This document shows positions 26,607-35,833 of a stretch of DNA of 64,000 bases, piece by piece. The notes under the pieces are model-generated. The model was not told the origin of the DNA, did not search any database, and saw nothing but the letters and a program-made list of their open reading frames with translations. The DNA is from Pyxidicoccus trucidator (lineage in GTDB: Bacteria > Myxococcota > Myxococcia > Myxococcales > Myxococcaceae). The stretch spans positions 1 to 64,000 of the forward strand of contig NZ_JAAIXZ010000016.1 of NCBI RefSeq assembly GCF_010894435.1. Reading direction: 5' to 3'. Positions within the stretch are counted from its first letter, which is position 1; each line of letters begins with the position of its first letter. Both the position numbers and the translations under genes were made by a program.

Positions 26607-28799
26607 ATGCGCAGACTTCTCGCCCTGGGGCTGCTGAGCCTCGCCGCGTGTTCCTCGGAGACCCCGGAGCCCCAACCTCCGCCAACACCCCAGCAGCAAC
26701 AGGTGACGGGTCGGGTGCAGGGCCAGCTCACCCCGTTCCAGGGCGCGGGCCAGCAGTCCACGCGCCTCCGCGCCTCGCCGCTTCCCGGAGGCCCGTCGCT
26801 CCAGGAGCTGTCACGCCTCGTGTCGCGCGCACGGCCCCCGAGACGCGCACGGCCTCCGCTCCCTTCGGCGCTGGCGGCGCCCCTGCCTGGCCCCATCGGT
26901 CGTCCCATCGAAGCGGGCGACATCCCCGGCGAGGTCATCTTCCGCTTCGACGAGCCGAACCTGACGCCCGAGCAGGTCCTCCAGCGGGTGGCAACCTCCG
27001 GCTACCACGCCGTGCACCGGGGCTATGCGAGCGAGCACCTGCACCTCGTCGCCTTCGAGCGCCTCGACGGGAGCCGCGCGAAGGCCACCGTGGCGGACAC
27101 GGGCCGGCTGGTGTCGCAGCTGGCCTCCCTGCCCGGGGTGCGCTTCGCGGAGCCCAACCGGCGGGTGAGGCCGCTCGCCGTGCCGGATGACTTCGGCTAC
27201 TCCTTCCAGTGGCACTACGCCGCGCTCAACCTGCCTGCCGCCTGGGACGTGCAGCTGGGGAACCCGGGCCTGGTGGTGGCCGTCATCGACACGGGCATCG
27301 TCTTCCACCCGGACCTCAGCGCGCGCGTGCTGCCGGGCATCGACATGATTTCCGACCCGGAGAACGCCGCGGACGGAGACGGACGCGACGACGACCCGAC
27401 GGACCCGGGTGGAGACCTGCCCGGCGGCCGCTCCTCCTGGCATGGCACGCACGTGGCGGGGACACTCGGCGCGCTCACGGACAATGGCGTGGGCGTGGCG
27501 GGCGTGACGTGGGGAGCGCTGCTGCTGCCCGTGCGCGTCCTCGGCGAGCAGGGCGCGTCCAGCTTCGACATCGCCGCGGCCATGCAGTGGGCCTCCGGAG
27601 GCCTCGTCCCGGGCCTGCGGCCCAACCCCACGCCGGCGCGCATCATCAACCTGAGCCTCGGAGGAAGCTCGCCGCCGCAGCGGGTCTACCAGGACGTCAT
27701 CGACGAGCGCGTGGTGGCCTCCGGAGTCATGTTCGTCATCGCCGCGGGCAACGAGGCCCAGGACGCGGCGGGCTCGTCGCCGTGCAACCAGCAGAGCGTC
27801 ATCTGCGTGGGCGCCACGTCGCTGGTGGGTCGGCGCAGCAGCTTCTCCAACTTCGGCCTGCCAGTGGACGTGATGGCGCCCGGCGGCGAGCTCCAGGAGG
27901 ACCTCAACGGGGACGGCTATCCGGACGGCGTGCTGTCCACCGCGCTCGATGCGGCGGGCCTGCCGGGCTACCGCTTCTACGAGGGCACCAGCATGGCCGC
28001 GCCCCACGTGACGGGCGTGCTGGCCCTCATGACCTCGCTGCGGCCGGACCTGATGCCCCTGGACGCGGAGCGCATCCTCAGGGAGACCGCCGTGCCCGCG
28101 GGCCGGTGCGCCGAGGGCTGTGGCGCGGGGCTCGTCAACGCGCAGGCCGCGCTGCGCGCCCTGCAGGGAGGCCCCGGCGCCGAGCCGCCACGGCTGGAGG
28201 TGAACACGCCGAGCCTCTTCTTCCCCGGTGACGCCACCCTTCCGTTGCTCGTCTACAACGAGGGCGGCGGCGAGCTCCTGGTGACGGCCAGCGTCGCCGG
28301 CCCCCAGGCGGCCCAGGTGGCCTTCCCCGGAGGAAACACGCTGCTCGTGCCCGCGCTGAGCGCCCGGCCGCTGCAGGTGGCGGTGACGCTGGCCGGACTG
28401 CCTCCGGGGGACTACACGGTGCCGCTCACCCTCGCCAGCGCACAGGGCACCGACACGGTGGCGCTGCGGCTGCGCGTGGGAGCGCCCTCCGAGCGCGACG
28501 CCCTCGTCGTCTTCGTCTACCAGGACTCGCTGGGCGAATGGCATACGGCGCCGGAGCTGGCGACCGTGGCCCCGGCGGCGGACGCGTACCGCTACGCCAT
28601 CGACCTGCCTCCGAGGACCTACTACGCGACGGCCGCCATCGACGACAACCAGAACGGCCAGTACTTCGAGGACGGGGAGCGCATCGGCTTCTGGCGCAAC
28701 CAGGACAGCGTGGAGCCCATCGTGGTGCGCGCGGGCGAGGTGGTGCCGGGCATCGACTTCGACCTCGTCCCGTACATCCCCGTGGAGGCCTCGCCATAG
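26607..28799 (+). CDS. S8 (subtilisin-like) serine protease lipoprotein
   Basis: 730 residues from the ATG at 26607, which has GAGGGG upstream; a GTG at 26583 would spoil the signal peptide. The N-terminus is a lipoprotein signal with lipobox LAAC (Cys15), so the enzyme is probably anchored at the outer membrane. Residues 17-100 are a Pro/Gln-rich linker and 105-190 look like an I9-type propeptide. The catalytic triad is complete: Asp228 (VIDTGIVFHPD), His279 (HGTHVAG) and Ser462 (GTSMAAPH), with oxyanion Asn382 (AAGNEA). After about 530 there are two beta-rich C-terminal domains; the last contains DDNQNGQYFEDGE, possibly calcium-binding. Secreted proteolysis fits a predatory lifestyle. Transcribed alone. 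Confidence 0.93.
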   Translation: MRRLLALGLLSLAACSSETPEPQPPPTPQQQQVTGRVQGQLTPFQGAGQQSTRLRASPLPGGPSLQELSRLVSRARPPRRARPPLPSALAAPLPGPIGRPIEAGDIPGEVIFRFDEPNLTPEQVLQRVATSGYHAVHRGYASEHLHLVAFERLDGSRAKATVADTGRLVSQLASLPGVRFAEPNRRVRPLAVPDDFGYSFQWHYAALNLPAAWDVQLGNPGLVVAVIDTGIVFHPDLSARVLPGIDMISDPENAADGDGRDDDPTDPGGDLPGGRSSWHGTHVAGTLGALTDNGVGVAGVTWGALLLPVRVLGEQGASSFDIAAAMQWASGGLVPGLRPNPTPARIINLSLGGSSPPQRVYQDVIDERVVASGVMFVIAAGNEAQDAAGSSPCNQQSVICVGATSLVGRRSSFSNFGLPVDVMAPGGELQEDLNGDGYPDGVLSTALDAAGLPGYRFYEGTSMAAPHVTGVLALMTSLRPDLMPLDAERILRETAVPAGRCAEGCGAGLVNAQAALRALQGGPGAEPPRLEVNTPSLFFPGDATLPLLVYNEGGGELLVTASVAGPQAAQVAFPGGNTLLVPALSARPLQVAVTLAGLPPGDYTVPLTLASAQGTDTVALRLRVGAPSERDALVVFVYQDSLGEWHTAPELATVAPAADAYRYAIDLPPRTYYATAAIDDNQNGQYFEDGERIGFWRNQDSVEPIVVRAGEVVPGIDFDLVPYIPVEASP

Positions 28800-28983
28800 A
28801 AAACCCCCAGGCGCACGAAGCGCCGGGCGGTAAGAGTTTGCGGTCACTGCAATACTTGTAAAACGCGAACTCCCTGCCACCATGAAGCGGAGCGACAGAC
28901 AGGCACCGTCCGTCGAGCTCGACAGGCCCGCGCCAGTCCAGGCGTCACTTCCTGACGTCGGGTCGCGGGTGGAGGTCCGCTTC

Positions 28984-30450
28984 GTGTCCCTGCATCGAAC
29001 TGAAAGCCCGCTGTCCCTCCGCCTCCTCGCCTCGTCCGCACTGACGCTCACCACGGCCCTATTCGCCGCGTGTGGCACGGCGCCAACTCCGTCCGTGGAT
29101 GGGCCCGAAGGCGTCACGGCCTCATCGCTGACGGAGCTCGTCGTCAACGGGACGTTCAGCAGCACCACGACGGCGCCCTGGTGGAGCGGGCCCAACACCG
29201 CCTCGCGCGTGGACACGGGCAGGCTGCGCGTCGACGTGGCGGGCGGCACCGTCAATCCGTGGGACGCCCTCATCGGCCAGGACGGAATCACCCTGGTGAA
29301 CGGACAGGCGTACACCCTGGCCTTTACCGCCTCGGCCACGGCGAGCACCGCGGTGCGCGCGACGGTGCAGCTCGGGAGCGCGCCGTACACCGCGCCGCTG
29401 GACCAGCACATCACCCTGGACGGCACGCCCCGGCGCTTCTCGTTCCCCTTCACCTCGTCCCTGTCCACCTCGGGTGGGCAGGTGACCTTCCAGCTCGGCG
29501 GCCGGGCCAGCGCCGTCACGGTGTTCCTCGACGACATCTCGCTCAGCACGGGGAGCAGCACCGGCTCCGGACCGCTGGGGATGACGAGCGGCTTCTACGT
29601 CGACCCGAACTCCAATCCCGCCGCCTGGGTGCGCGCCAACAGCGGTGACTCGCGCGCTGCGCGCATCCAGTCGGCCATCGCCAGCAGGCCAGGGGCTCGC
29701 TGGTTCGGCAACTGGAGCGGGGACATCGCCTCGGCCGTCTCCAGCTTCGTCGCCGCGGCGGACGCGGCTGACAAGCTGCCGGTGCTCGTGGCCTACAACA
29801 TCCCCGGTCGCGACTGTGGCAGCCACTCCGGTGGTGGCGCGGGCAGCCCCGAGGCCTACCGCACGTGGATAACCGCCTTCGCGTCGGGCCTGGGCAGCCG
29901 CCCCGCCATCGTCATCATCGAGCCGGACGCCGTCGCGCAGCTGGACTGCCTGCCGAGCGACACCGAGCGTCAGACGCGACTGGGCCTGCTGCGCTACGCC
30001 ACGGAGCGGCTGCGAGACCTCGCGCCGAACACGTGGGCCTACCTCGACGGCGGCAACGCCCGGTGGATTGCCGCCGACACCATGGCGCAGCGACTGGAGT
30101 CCGCGGGCGTGCGCAACGTGCGGGGCTTCGCCCTCAACGTGTCGAACTTCTACACCACCGCCGAGTCCGCCTCGTACGGCTCGGCCGTCAACACCGCGCT
30201 GAACAACCGGTACGGCTACACCCGCGCCTTCGTGGTGGACACCAGCCGCAACGGCAATGGCTCCAACGGGGAGTGGTGCAACCCTGGCGGCCGCAAGCTC
30301 GGCACACCGTCGCAGGTGGGCGGCGGCGCGGAGCTGCTGCTGTGGGTGAAGGTGCCGGGGGACTCGGATGGCCAGTGCGGCATCGCCCCGGGCACGCCGG
30401 CGGGACAGTTCAGCCCCGACCTGGCCATCCGCCTCATCGACGGCACCTGA
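28984..30450 (+). CDS. Glycoside hydrolase family 6 (cellulase-type) lipoprotein with N-terminal CBM
   Basis: 488 residues from the GTG at 28984. This start is preferred over an ATG at 28882 because GGAGG lies 8 nt upstream and it gives a normal lipoprotein signal ending LFAAC (Cys30). Residues about 49-190 form a CBM4/9-like jelly-roll (begins ELVVNGTFS). The GH6 catalytic domain follows, with both family signatures: VAYNIPGRDC (about 268-277) and VIIEPDAVAQ (about 309-318). GH6 enzymes are inverting beta-1,4-glucanases or cellobiohydrolases. Surface anchoring plus a CBM suggests degradation of cellulose-like or other beta-glucans outside the cell. It precedes the pectate-lyase-like gene on the same strand, separated by a strong hairpin. 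Confidence 0.93.
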   Translation: MSLHRTESPLSLRLLASSALTLTTALFAACGTAPTPSVDGPEGVTASSLTELVVNGTFSSTTTAPWWSGPNTASRVDTGRLRVDVAGGTVNPWDALIGQDGITLVNGQAYTLAFTASATASTAVRATVQLGSAPYTAPLDQHITLDGTPRRFSFPFTSSLSTSGGQVTFQLGGRASAVTVFLDDISLSTGSSTGSGPLGMTSGFYVDPNSNPAAWVRANSGDSRAARIQSAIASRPGARWFGNWSGDIASAVSSFVAAADAADKLPVLVAYNIPGRDCGSHSGGGAGSPEAYRTWITAFASGLGSRPAIVIIEPDAVAQLDCLPSDTERQTRLGLLRYATERLRDLAPNTWAYLDGGNARWIAADTMAQRLESAGVRNVRGFALNVSNFYTTAESASYGSAVNTALNNRYGYTRAFVVDTSRNGNGSNGEWCNPGGRKLGTPSQVGGGAELLLWVKVPGDSDGQCGIAPGTPAGQFSPDLAIRLIDGT

Positions 30451-30458
30451 GCGCGGTG

Positions 30459-30487
30459 AGGACGGGGGCCGCCCGTGCCCCCGTCCT
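30459..30487 (+). terminator. Strong hairpin after GH6 gene
   Basis: Perfect 11-bp stem AGGACGGGGGC / GCCCCCGTCCT with a 7-nt loop, starting 8 bp after the GH6 stop. No T-tract follows. Likely a terminator or 3'-stabilising structure separating this gene from the one at 30596. Confidence 0.6.
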
Positions 30488-30595
30488 GGAGCTTCATCCC
30501 GCCGCAGCCGCAGCCGCTGCAGCTCCAGCCCGCCCTGAAGCCATGGCGGCGCGCAGGCCGTGCGGGTTCAACCTGTCTTCCTGGAGGTACTCATC

Positions 30596-32659
30596 ATGAC
30601 CGTGAGCATGAGCCTGCGTTCGCTGTGTGTCTGGCTGGGAATCGTGCTGGCCTGGGGCAGCCCGGGGCCCGCCGACGCGGCCTGGAGGAGCGTGCTGTAC
30701 CCGTCCACCTGGACACCGGGCTACACGCAGCCAGGCAACCCCGCCCGGTTCCTGCACGACTTCTCCTACGCCGGCTATCGCATGCGGCAGGTGGAGCCGC
30801 CCGTCCGGACGGACCGCGTCCTCGACGTGACGGCGGCGCCGTACTTCGCGGACAACACGGGCACTTCGGACGTCACGGCCATCCTCCAGCAGGCCATCGA
30901 CGACGCGGGGGCCGTGAGCGGAGGCGGGGTGGTGCTGCTGCCCTCGGGGACGTACCGGGTGGCGCCGCCGACGGGCAAGGCCCAGGCCCTGCTGCTGAAC
31001 AAGAGCAACGTCGTGCTCCGGGGGCATGGGCCCACCGCCACGTTCCTCTACAACTCGGCGACGAACATGCGGGCCAGGGCCGTCATCCGCGTCGCGCCCC
31101 AGGGCTCGTCCCTCAGCTGGAACTCGGGAGCCACCTCCACCGTCTCCATCACCGCGGACCTGCCCGTCCTCGCGACGCGAATCCCCGTGTCCAGCGTGAC
31201 GGGCTACAGCGTGGGCCACTGGGTGGTGGTGCGCGCGGACCTGACGGCGGCCCTGAGCGAGGAATACAACATGGGCACCACGTGGACCTCGCTGCCCGGG
31301 CCGGCGTTCTACCGGAAGGTCACCGCGGTGGACTCCGTGGCGAAGACGCTCACCGTGGACGTGCCGCTGCGGCTGGGCCTGAAGACGCGGGACAACGCGC
31401 GCGTGTACAAAATCCCCGCGCACCTGTCCGAGGTCGGCGTGGAGAACCTGGCCATCGGCATGCGGGAGAACGTGACTCCGGGCACGGGGGAGTCGGACTA
31501 CGCAGTCGCGGGCACCGGGGCCTACGAGATGCACGACGCCTCCGCCATCACGATGAACCACACCGTGGACGGCTGGATTGTCAACGTCAGCTCCTACCGC
31601 CCGCCCTCCAACACGCGAGACCTCCACCTGCTGTCCAACGGCTTCGACCTGCTCTACTCCCGGAACATCACCGTGGAGGGCTGCGAGCTGGGCAAGCCCC
31701 AGTACAGGGGCGGTGGAGGCAATGGCTACCTGTACTCGATTCGGGGCAGTGACAGCCTCATCAAGGACAGCGTGGCGTACCAGGGGCGGCACAACTTCGA
31801 CTTCCGCTCCATCCACGCCACGGGCAACGTCCTGTTCAGCAACCGGGCCTCGGACGGGACGCTGGTCTCCGACTTCCACATGCACCTGAGCGCCGCCAAC
31901 CTGCTGGACAACCTCACCCTGTACCAGGAGAAGTTCGAGGCGGCGGACCGCACGCCCTACGGGACGGTCAGCCATGGCCTCACCACCACCCAGAGCGTGT
32001 TCTGGAACACGCACGGGGCGAAGTACCGCTCGGGGACCAGCGCCATCATCCGCTCCCAGCAGTATGGCGAGGGCTATGTGATTGGCGTGCGCGGAGGCGC
32101 CACCGGAGTGGAACTCCCGAGCGCCACGAAGACGGCGCCGACCGACTTCGCGGAGACGGCCTCCCCGGGCGAGGAGCTGGTGCCCCAGTCGCTCTACGTC
32201 GACCAGCTCAAGCGGAGGCTGGGCAGTACCGTGGAGCATGACGGCAACGTGCTCGTCTACCAGGCGGAGAACCTCAAGCCCTCGAACGCGGGCCAGCGGT
32301 CCTCCACGAACATCGAGACCTCCGCCGACAACGGGAGCCTCCGGTACCACAACGGGAGCGCCGTGGGCGACGCGGTCTCCTACACCCTCTACCCGAGGAC
32401 GGTGGGGACGTTCAGCGTGCGGGTGCGGACGAAGAAGCTGGGAAGCCGCGGGCAGTACCAGCTGGACATCAACGGGGTGAATCAGGGCCCGGTGCGGGAC
32501 GAGTACTCCAGCACCGCGGTGTTCGCGGAGTCGGACCTGGGGACGGTGACCTTCACGGACCTCGAGGCGAAGACGTTCACCTTCACCGTCGTGGGCAGGA
32601 ACGCCGCCAGCAGCGGCTACAACGTCGCCGTCGACTCCATCAAGCTCGTCCGGCAATAA
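30596..32659 (+). CDS. Secreted pectate-lyase-like parallel beta-helix protein with C-terminal CBM
   Basis: 687 residues from the ATG at 30596 (GGAGG 8 nt upstream), with a cleavable-looking signal peptide ending PADAAW. Residues about 75-110 match the pectate-lyase-superfamily/GH28-type entry (ILQQAIDDAGAVSGGGVVLL, PSGTYRV). The following 400 residues have the repeated short-strand pattern of a right-handed beta-helix (NSRDLHLL-type turns; ITVEGCELG). From about 553 (VYQAENL) to the end is a CBM6/35-like beta-sandwich. Such proteins are lyases or hydrolases of acidic polysaccharides; catalytic residues cannot be assigned by eye. With the upstream GH6 protein it suggests a small polysaccharide-degradation locus. 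Confidence 0.82.
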   Translation: MTVSMSLRSLCVWLGIVLAWGSPGPADAAWRSVLYPSTWTPGYTQPGNPARFLHDFSYAGYRMRQVEPPVRTDRVLDVTAAPYFADNTGTSDVTAILQQAIDDAGAVSGGGVVLLPSGTYRVAPPTGKAQALLLNKSNVVLRGHGPTATFLYNSATNMRARAVIRVAPQGSSLSWNSGATSTVSITADLPVLATRIPVSSVTGYSVGHWVVVRADLTAALSEEYNMGTTWTSLPGPAFYRKVTAVDSVAKTLTVDVPLRLGLKTRDNARVYKIPAHLSEVGVENLAIGMRENVTPGTGESDYAVAGTGAYEMHDASAITMNHTVDGWIVNVSSYRPPSNTRDLHLLSNGFDLLYSRNITVEGCELGKPQYRGGGGNGYLYSIRGSDSLIKDSVAYQGRHNFDFRSIHATGNVLFSNRASDGTLVSDFHMHLSAANLLDNLTLYQEKFEAADRTPYGTVSHGLTTTQSVFWNTHGAKYRSGTSAIIRSQQYGEGYVIGVRGGATGVELPSATKTAPTDFAETASPGEELVPQSLYVDQLKRRLGSTVEHDGNVLVYQAENLKPSNAGQRSSTNIETSADNGSLRYHNGSAVGDAVSYTLYPRTVGTFSVRVRTKKLGSRGQYQLDINGVNQGPVRDEYSSTAVFAESDLGTVTFTDLEAKTFTFTVVGRNAASSGYNVAVDSIKLVRQ

Positions 32660-32696
32660 GGAGGAAGCCAGACCCGGGCGGGGACATGAAGCCCTT

Positions 32697-32713
32697 GCGC
32701 TTTAGACAAGCGC
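32697..32713. terminator. Weak hairpin between convergent genes
   Basis: GCGCTT-tagac-AAGCGC, followed on the plus strand by TTCTATT. It lies between the beta-helix protein gene (plus) and the SDR gene (minus). The stem is only 6 bp, so confidence is low. Confidence 0.35.
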
Positions 32714-32778
32714 TTCTATTACCTCCTCATGAAGGGAGGGGCGCCACCGACCCGCGCGAGCGCAGCGCCCTTCCCTCT

Positions 32779-33516
32779 TCAGTACGGACTGGCCGTTGGC
32801 CTGACGATGATTTCACTGACGTCCACATCATCGGGCTGCTCGATGGAGAACAGGATGGCCCGGGCGATGGCGTCGGCGGGAATCGAGATGCGCCGGAACT
32901 CCTTCATCCCCTGCTGCGCCGCGGGGTCGCTGATGCTCTCCGCGAGCTCCGACTCGGTGACACCGGGGGAAATCACCGTCACCCGGATGTCGCCACCGAC
33001 TTCCTGGCGAAGCCCCTCGGAGATGGCCATGACGGCGAACTTGGTGGCGCAGTAGACGGCGGCCGTGGGTGACACCGCGTGGCCTCCGATGGAGGACACG
33101 TTGATGAACTGCCCGCGTCCCTGCTGCTTCATCACCGGCAGGCCCGCCGCGATGCCATGCAGAACGCCCCGGATGTTCACATCAATCATCCGGTTCCACT
33201 CGTCGACCTTCAGCGCCTCCAGCTTCGACAACGGCATCACGCCAGCGTTGTTGAGGATGACGTCCACGCGGCCGAATTCGGTCCGCGCGTAGCCGATGAA
33301 CGCCTCCATGTCCTCCAGGCGCGTCACGTCGAGCTTCCGGTAGTGCGCCGAGCCCCCCGCGTCGCGGAGCTCCCCCACGAGCGCCTCCAGCCGGTCCGTG
33401 CGCCGGGCGCCCAGCACCACACGCGCGCCGCGTCGGGCCAACAGCCGAGCCGTCGCCTCTCCGATGCCGCTGCTGGCCCCCGTGATTGCGACGACCTTCC
33501 CTTCGATTCCAGACAT
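32779..33516 (-). CDS. Short-chain dehydrogenase/reductase (classical SDR)
   Basis: 245 residues from the ATG at 33516 (GGGAG upstream). Classical SDR features are complete: cofactor loop TGASSGIGEAT (about 12-22), NNAG, the catalytic Ser in NVSSIGG, and YCATK with Tyr-Lys. Arginines after the second strand (GARRTDR) suggest NADP(H). The substrate is unknown. It is divergent from the AraC-family regulator at 33685, with 168 bp between them; regulator and SDR in this arrangement are commonly a regulator-target pair. Confidence 0.9.
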   Translation of the reverse strand: MSGIEGKVVAITGASSGIGEATARLLARRGARVVLGARRTDRLEALVGELRDAGGSAHYRKLDVTRLEDMEAFIGYARTEFGRVDVILNNAGVMPLSKLEALKVDEWNRMIDVNIRGVLHGIAAGLPVMKQQGRGQFINVSSIGGHAVSPTAAVYCATKFAVMAISEGLRQEVGGDIRVTVISPGVTESELAESISDPAAQQGMKEFRRISIPADAIARAILFSIEQPDDVDVSEIIVRPTASPY

Positions 33517-33602
33517 ACGTGCTCCCGGTTCCTGGGTCCGGGGCGTGAGTGCCCCGAGGCCTGAGCAGATGTAGAGGCGGGGGTGCCGACGTCGGTAGAC
33601 CA

Positions 33603-33629
33603 TTCCTGGCGGGTTCTTGCCTGTTCCTG
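33603..33629. promoter_or_regulatory. Three phased TTCYTG repeats in SDR/AraC divergent spacer
   Basis: TTCCTG at 33603, TTCTTG at 33614 and TTCCTG at 33624 are spaced 11 and 10 bp apart, so the outer copies are exactly 21 bp apart on one helix face, as expected for an AraC-family binding site. Another TTCCTGG lies at 33529, next to the SDR start. Candidate operator of the adjacent AraC-type regulator. Confidence 0.45.
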
Positions 33630-33666
33630 CAAGCGCCCTCGAATCCCGGGCCATGCCCAGGGGCTG

Positions 33667-33684
33667 GGAGTAGTCTGATACTCC
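33667..33684. promoter_or_regulatory. Inverted repeat abutting AraC-type regulator start
   Basis: GGAGTA-gtctga-TACTCC ends one base before the ATG at 33685. It overlaps the region where the ribosome would bind, so it could be an operator or an RNA hairpin that limits translation. The GGAG within the left arm is the only ribosome-binding-like sequence for this start. Confidence 0.4.
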
Positions 33685-34653
33685 ATGGGAACGAGCGTGA
33701 GGGTGAAGTCCCCAGGCGGGGTGGGTGGAAGGGGAGTCAGCCAGGAGCTCGCCGGGCGACTGGCCGAGCTGGCCTCGATGATGAAGCGCCTCACCCCGGG
33801 TGACGGCATCCACGCGACGGCCCTGGAGCGCGTGGTGCTCATCCGCTCCTCGCGCCCGGGCGAGCCCCTCCGCGCCCTGCATCAGCCCGCGCTCTGCCTC
33901 ATCGCCCAGGGCGCCAAGCGGGTGATGCTGGGCGAGGAGGTCTACCCCTACGAGGCCTCGAATCATCTCGTGGTGTCGGTGGACCTTCCCGTCACCGGGC
34001 AGGTGACGCAAGCCACGTCCCAGGCGCCCTATCTCTGCTTCCGCCTCGACCTGGACCCGGGAGAAATCGCCGACCTGCTGCTGCACGCGAAGCTGCCGGC
34101 GTCACCCCAGCGGAGCCCTTCCCGGGGCCTGTTCCTCGATGAGACCACCCCGGCCCTGCTGGATGCGGTGCTCCGTCTGGTGCGCCTGTTGGATTCCCCC
34201 GAGGACATCCCCGCGCTGGCCCCGCTGGCCACGCGCGAGATTGTCTACCGGTTGCTCAAGGGGGAGCACGGCTGGCGGCTGAACCAGATAGCCACGGCCA
34301 ACAGCCAGGCCTGGCGCATCGCCCGGGCCATTGGCTGGCTCAAGGCGCGCTTCGCCGAGCCGCTGCGCATCGAGGACCTCGCGCGCGAGGTCCACATGAG
34401 CACGTCCTCGCTGCACCACCACTTCAAGGCCGTCACCGCCATGAGCCCGCTGCAGTACCAGAAGCAACTGCGGCTCCAGGAGGCCCGCCGGCTCCTGCTC
34501 AGCGAGGATGTCGACGTGGCGACGGCGGGCTTCCGCGTGGGCTACGAGAGCCCCTCTCAGTTCGGACGCGAGTACAGCCGCCTGTTCGGGGCGTCGCCCG
34601 GACGCGACTCGCAACGGCTGCGCCAGCTCCCGGAAGTCCCCGCCGCCACCTGA
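33685..34653 (+). CDS. AraC-family transcriptional regulator
   Basis: 322 residues from the ATG at 33685; Met32 (MMKRLTPG) is an alternative start that would remove a Gly-rich, poorly conserved-looking N-terminus. The N-terminal half matches the AraC_N cupin-like regulatory region (RPGEPLRALHQPALCLIAQG; EASNHLVVSVDLPV). The C-terminal 100 residues hold two helix-turn-helix units of the AraC/XylS type (IEDLAREVHMSTSSLHHHFK; AGFRVGYESPSQFGREY). It probably controls the divergent SDR gene and perhaps the convergent SDR downstream at 34667. Confidence 0.93.
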   Translation: MGTSVRVKSPGGVGGRGVSQELAGRLAELASMMKRLTPGDGIHATALERVVLIRSSRPGEPLRALHQPALCLIAQGAKRVMLGEEVYPYEASNHLVVSVDLPVTGQVTQATSQAPYLCFRLDLDPGEIADLLLHAKLPASPQRSPSRGLFLDETTPALLDAVLRLVRLLDSPEDIPALAPLATREIVYRLLKGEHGWRLNQIATANSQAWRIARAIGWLKARFAEPLRIEDLAREVHMSTSSLHHHFKAVTAMSPLQYQKQLRLQEARRLLLSEDVDVATAGFRVGYESPSQFGREYSRLFGASPGRDSQRLRQLPEVPAAT

Positions 34654-34666
34654 CGCGTCCGGAGCC

Positions 34667-35455
34667 TTAGAACACGCTGCGGACGAGTCCTCCGTCGATG
34701 CGGAGGGCGGCCCCGTTGATGGCCGAGGCGCGCGGGCTGCTCACATAGGTGACGAAGTCGGCAATCTCCTTCGGGTCGATGAGCCGCTCGATGAGCGAGG
34801 TGGGACGGTTCTCGCGCATGAAGCGCTGCTCCGCCTCCGCGAGGGGCACGCCGGGGAAGACGTCCTGGACGAGCTTCGCCACGCCTTCCGTCCGCGTCGA
34901 GCCCGGCATGATGGTGTTGACGGTGACGGCCGTGCCCTTGGTCAGCTCGGCGAGGCTGCGCGACACGGAGAGCTGCATCGTCTTCGTCGCGCTGTAGTGG
35001 GCCATCTCAGGGGAAGGACTGATGGCGGCCTCGCTGGCGATGAAGAGCACGCGGCCCGTCTTCTTCGCCAGCATGCCCTTGAGGTAGTGCCGGGCGAGGC
35101 GCACGCCGCTCAGGATGTTGACCTCGAACAGGCGCCGCCAGGCCTCGTCCGTCTCGTCGAAGAAGCCCACGGCCTCGTAGATGCCGAGGTTGTTGATGAG
35201 GATGTCCACCTCGGGGAACCGGCGGAGCGTCTCCGCGGCGCCCTCGGCGGTGCCGTTGTCGGAGGCCAGCGCCTCGAGCTTCGCGCCCGGCACCCGCGCG
35301 CGGACGTCGGCGATGGCGGACTCCACGCTCGCCGCCGTGCGTCCGTTGATGATGACCCTGGCGCCCTCCCGGGCGAGGGCGGTGGCGATTTCCTTGCCGA
35401 TGCCGCCGGTGGAGGCGGTGACGAGGGCAAGCTTGTCGTCGAGCTGGAGATTCAT
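34667..35455 (-). CDS. Short-chain dehydrogenase/reductase
   Basis: 262 residues, ATG at 35455. Cofactor loop TASTGGIGKE (about 13-22), NNLG, catalytic Ser in IASEAA, and HYSATK with Tyr-Lys. The C-terminus ends INGAALRIDGGLVRSVF, the usual SDR C-terminal pattern. The segment GRTAASVE suggests NADP(H) preference. It ends 13 bp from the convergent AraC regulator gene, so SDR-AraC-SDR form a cluster. Substrate unknown; only moderately similar in sequence to the SDR at 32779, so not a recent duplication. Confidence 0.9.
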   Translation of the reverse strand: MNLQLDDKLALVTASTGGIGKEIATALAREGARVIINGRTAASVESAIADVRARVPGAKLEALASDNGTAEGAAETLRRFPEVDILINNLGIYEAVGFFDETDEAWRRLFEVNILSGVRLARHYLKGMLAKKTGRVLFIASEAAISPSPEMAHYSATKTMQLSVSRSLAELTKGTAVTVNTIMPGSTRTEGVAKLVQDVFPGVPLAEAEQRFMRENRPTSLIERLIDPKEIADFVTYVSSPRASAINGAALRIDGGLVRSVF

Positions 35456-35628
35456 GAGAGGGCTGTCCCCGAAGGGAGGTGGGCTTCGGGGCTTCCGCGC
35501 CCGGACACTAGAACAACGCGCGTCTTCAGAGCCCCCGAGCCAGGGCCCACCGCCAGCCAGCGGACACCGCCGTGACGACAGGGGCTCACCCTGGTCCTCG
35601 CTCCCGGCGTGGCGAGCCGTCCCGACGC

Positions 35629-35832
35629 TCAGCAGCAGCGCCCTCCGCCCCCCCGGTAGCGAGCCTGGAGCCGCTCGTCGAAGAAGCGGGCGTAGCTCAT
35701 CACCTCCCGCTCCGGGTGGTGACGGCGCATGTGCTCGACGTAGGTGTCGTAGTCGGGCACGCCAATCATCAGCCGGGCGGTCTGCACCGCGCGGCGCCAG
35801 CAGCGCTCCAGCCAGTTCATCGCGGCGGACAT
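35629..35832 (-). CDS. YbdD/YjiX (DUF466) family small protein
   Basis: 67 residues from the ATG at 35832, which lies 1 bp after the cstA stop; Met5 is an alternative start. Contains the family core WRRAVQTARLMIGVPDYDTY and HPEREVMSYARFF. Small proteins of this family are encoded directly downstream of the peptide/pyruvate transporters CstA and BtsT in many bacteria and are needed for their function. The C-terminus is Gly/Cys-rich (GGGGRCC). Position and sequence together make the assignment firm. Confidence 0.88.
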   Translation of the reverse strand: MSAAMNWLERCWRRAVQTARLMIGVPDYDTYVEHMRRHHPEREVMSYARFFDERLQARYRGGGGRCC

Positions 35833-35833
35833 G

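Noticed and set aside
26607..28799. S8 protease as leader peptidase for the lanthipeptides
   Set aside because: It is a surface lipoprotein with its own propeptide and C-terminal domains, and it is not linked to either lan locus.
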